Part shown: positions 5,923-7,989 of the stretch, in pieces
How positions within the stretch are numbered: the first letter of the stretch is position 1
How the letters are laid out: each line of letters starts with the position of its first letter
Source of the DNA: an uncultured Moraxella sp.
GTDB taxonomy: Bacteria > Pseudomonadota > Gammaproteobacteria > Pseudomonadales > Moraxellaceae
Length of the DNA stretch: 7,989 bases
Assembly: GCA_937975585.1 (NCBI GenBank)
Contig: CALJUC010000177.1
Coordinates: 1 to 7,989 of the forward strand
Direction: 5' to 3'
The notes under the pieces: generated by a model
Databases searched by the model: none
What the model was told of the DNA's origin: nothing
The model's input: the letters and a program-made list of their open reading frames with translations, nothing else
Translations under genes and position numbers: made by a program

Positions 5923-7989
5923 TTATGCCAATTGTGCAGCTGGGATACGTAGCTTATCTACATCTACACCATTTGCTTCTTCCGCGTAAGCTTCCATACG
6001 GTCGAAGTTCAAGTATTTGTACAAGTCAGCTGACATGCTGTTTAGCTTGCTAGCGTATTGTTGATACTCTTCATTGGTAGGTAATTTACCCAATACCGCT
6101 GCAACAGACGCCAACTCAGCAGATGCTAGGTAAACGTTTGCGCCTTGACCTAGACGGTTCGGGAAGTTACGAGTTGACGTAGACACCGCAGTTGATTTTG
6201 GTGCAATACGTGCTTGGTTACCCATACATAGTGAACAACCTGGCATTTCCATACGCGCGCCAGCTTGTGCGTATACGTTGTATAGACCTTCGTCCATCAA
6301 CTGACGTGCATCCATTTTGGTTGGTGGCGCTAACCATAGACGAGTTGACAAGCTACCGGCTGGTACTTCTTTCAACAACGCACCCGCTGCACGGAAGTGA
6401 CCGATGTTAGTCATACATGAACCGATGAATACTTCGTCGATCTTATCGCCAGCAACGTCTGCCAATGTTTTAGCATCGTCTGGGTCATTTGGACAGCAAA
6501 GAATCGGCTCTTTGATGTCGCTCATGTTGATGGTGATGTCAGCGGCGTATTCTGCATCTGCGTCAGCACGCATCAAGCTTGGGTTAGCCAACCACTCTTC
6601 CATTGCTTTGATACGACGAGCGATAGTACGTGCATCACCGTAGTTTTCAGCGATCATCCATTTTAATAGGGTGATATTAGAAGTTAGGTATTCTTTAACT
6701 GAATCTTCAGACAAGGTAATCGTACAACCCGCTGCTGAGCGCTCTGCTGATGCGTCAGATAATTCAAACGCTTGCTCAACGGTTAGGTTTTCTAGACCTT
6801 CAATCTCAAGGATACGACCGTTAAATACGTTTACTTTACCAGCTTTCTCAACGGTTAATAGACCTTCTTTGATCGCTTGGTAAGGAATCGCGTGTACTAA
6901 GTCACGTAGAGTGATACCAGGCTGCATTTCACCAACGAAACGTACACGTACTGATTCAGGCATATCTAGTGGCATAACACCCGTCGCTGCTGCGAACGCA
7001 ACAAGACCAGAACCTGCTGGGAATGAGATACCTAATGGGAAACGAGTATGTGAGTCGCCACCAGTACCAACGGTATCTGGAAGAAGCATACGGTTTAACC
7101 AAGAGTGGATAATACCGTCACCAGGACGTAGTGATACACCACCACGGTTCATGATGAAGTCAGGTAGCGTGTGTTGGGTTTCAACGTCAACTGGTTTTGG
7201 ATAAGCAGCAGTGTGACAGAATGACTGCATAACTAGGTCAGCTGAGAAGCCCAAACATGCCAAGTCTTTCAACTCGTCACGGGTCATAGGACCTGTGGTA
7301 TCTTGTGAACCAACGGTGGTCATTTTTGGTTCGCAGTAAGTACCTGGACGTACGCCTTCTACGCCACATGCTTTACCAACCATTTTTTGTGCCAAGGTAT
7401 AACCTTTGCCCGTGTCGGCTGGTTGTTCTGGCTTAGCAAATACGTCAGAAGCTGGAAGACCTAGGTATTCACGTGCTTTGTTAGTCAAGCCACGACCGAT
7501 GATCAATGGAATACGACCGCCAGCACGTACTTCATCAAGTAGTGTTGGTGATTTTAGTTCAAACGTTGATAGCACTTCGTCTGAGTTGTGCTTAGTGATT
7601 TTGCCATCGTATGGGTAGATGTCAAACACGTCGCCCATGTTCAATTTGCTGACGTCAGCTTCGATTGGCAATGAACCCGCATCTTCCATAGTGTTGAAGA
7701 AAATCGGTGCGATTTTGCCACCTAATACTAGGCCGCCAGCGCGTTTGTTTGGTGTGCCTTTAACGTCATCGCCCATCAACCATAATACTGAGTTGGTCGC
7801 TGATTTACGGCTTGAACCTGTACCAACAACGTCACCCACGTATGCTAGTGGAATACCGTCAGCTTTTAGGTCTTCGATTTGTTTCATCGGACCAATCACA
7901 CCATCTTGGTCAGGGGTGATGCCGTCACGGGCATTTTTTAACATGGCCAATGCGTGTAGTGGAATATCTGGACGTGACCATGCGTCTTG
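5923..7989 (-). CDS. acnB: Aconitate hydratase B, N-terminus cut by the window edge
   Basis: AcnB interconverts citrate and isocitrate in the TCA cycle, and in E. coli also acts on 2-methylcitrate/2-methylaconitate chemistry and binds mRNA in its apo form. The frame is open to the last base of the window, giving 688 residues; E. coli AcnB has 865, so roughly the first 180 (the HEAT-like domain and the start of the swivel domain) lie outside. The visible part opens with QDAWSRPDIPLHALAMLKNA, so the TTG at 7950 and the ATG at 7944 are internal codons. The swivel segment YVGDVVGTGSSRKSATNS comes next, then the catalytic core with TVGSQDTTGPMTRDEL, GGDSHTRFP and the 4Fe-4S cysteines: one in GSCMTN (6415-6417) and two in GCSLCMGNQ (6226-6228, 6235-6237). 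STSTRNFPNRLG follows near the C-terminus. All expected residues in the covered region are present, and codon use is biased as in ppsA. Confidence 0.97.
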   Translation of the reverse strand, partial: QDAWSRPDIPLHALAMLKNARDGITPDQDGVIGPMKQIEDLKADGIPLAYVGDVVGTGSSRKSATNSVLWLMGDDVKGTPNKRAGGLVLGGKIAPIFFNTMEDAGSLPIEADVSKLNMGDVFDIYPYDGKITKHNSDEVLSTFELKSPTLLDEVRAGGRIPLIIGRGLTNKAREYLGLPASDVFAKPEQPADTGKGYTLAQKMVGKACGVEGVRPGTYCEPKMTTVGSQDTTGPMTRDELKDLACLGFSADLVMQSFCHTAAYPKPVDVETQHTLPDFIMNRGGVSLRPGDGIIHSWLNRMLLPDTVGTGGDSHTRFPLGISFPAGSGLVAFAAATGVMPLDMPESVRVRFVGEMQPGITLRDLVHAIPYQAIKEGLLTVEKAGKVNVFNGRILEIEGLENLTVEQAFELSDASAERSAAGCTITLSEDSVKEYLTSNITLLKWMIAENYGDARTIARRIKAMEEWLANPSLMRADADAEYAADITINMSDIKEPILCCPNDPDDAKTLADVAGDKIDEVFIGSCMTNIGHFRAAGALLKEVPAGSLSTRLWLAPPTKMDARQLMDEGLYNVYAQAGARMEMPGCSLCMGNQARIAPKSTAVSTSTRNFPNRLGQGANVYLASAELASVAAVLGKLPTNEEYQQYASKLNSMSADLYKYLNFDRMEAYAEEANGVDVDKLRIPAAQLA

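Noticed and set aside
1..7989. A mobile element, defence island, CRISPR array, tRNA/rRNA gene or novel multi-gene system
   Set aside because: Nearly all of the sequence is taken up by recognisable core genes with short spacers. I saw no transposase, integrase, spaced repeats or tRNA-like cloverleaf, and no group of unknown genes.

Overview
The window is about 7.9 kb of ordinary-looking bacterial chromosome from a gammaproteobacterium. I favour Moraxellaceae (Psychrobacter/Moraxella-like). The reasons are the moderate GC (mid-40s by eye), PpsA and AcnB close to the E. coli proteins as I recall them, an unusual TrmB-like methyltransferase, and tight intergenic gaps with simple hairpin/T-tract terminators. 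The genus is inference from recall, not from a search.

The first 49 bases are not genomic. They are an Illumina library adapter: the end of P5, an 8-base i5 index, and the Read 1 primer site. The adapter is joined in frame to an internal codon of ppsA. The left edge is therefore an assembly end, and about half of ppsA is missing.

Layout, left to right. (1) The 3' half of ppsA (+), encoding phosphoenolpyruvate synthase, closed by a perfect 16-bp hairpin terminator. (2) A 223-base spacer with a plausible promoter, a 12-bp palindrome and a 10-bp-period direct repeat. (3) A membrane protein (+) with an N-terminal GYF_2 domain and a C-terminal RDD domain. (4) A convergent TrmB-like SAM methyltransferase (-); the terminator of the RDD gene lies inside its last codons. 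(5) A short divergent promoter region whose two -10 boxes overlap. (6) yacG (+), a small zinc protein. (7) argD (+), acetylornithine aminotransferase. (8) ppaC (+), a family II Mn-dependent pyrophosphatase, preceded by a weak hairpin/T-tract. (9) The 3' three-quarters of acnB (-), aconitase B, convergent with ppaC across a shared bidirectional terminator and running off the right edge.

The genes are metabolic and housekeeping functions: gluconeogenic PEP formation, the TCA cycle, arginine synthesis, pyrophosphate removal, tRNA modification and gyrase control. They do not form one dedicated pathway. I see no insertion sequence, phage gene, CRISPR array, tRNA or rRNA, and no novel multi-gene system. 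The points worth a second look are the adapter artefact, the altered active-site motif of the TrmB-like protein, the terminator embedded in its coding end, the overlapping divergent promoters, and the hairpin leader in front of ppaC.
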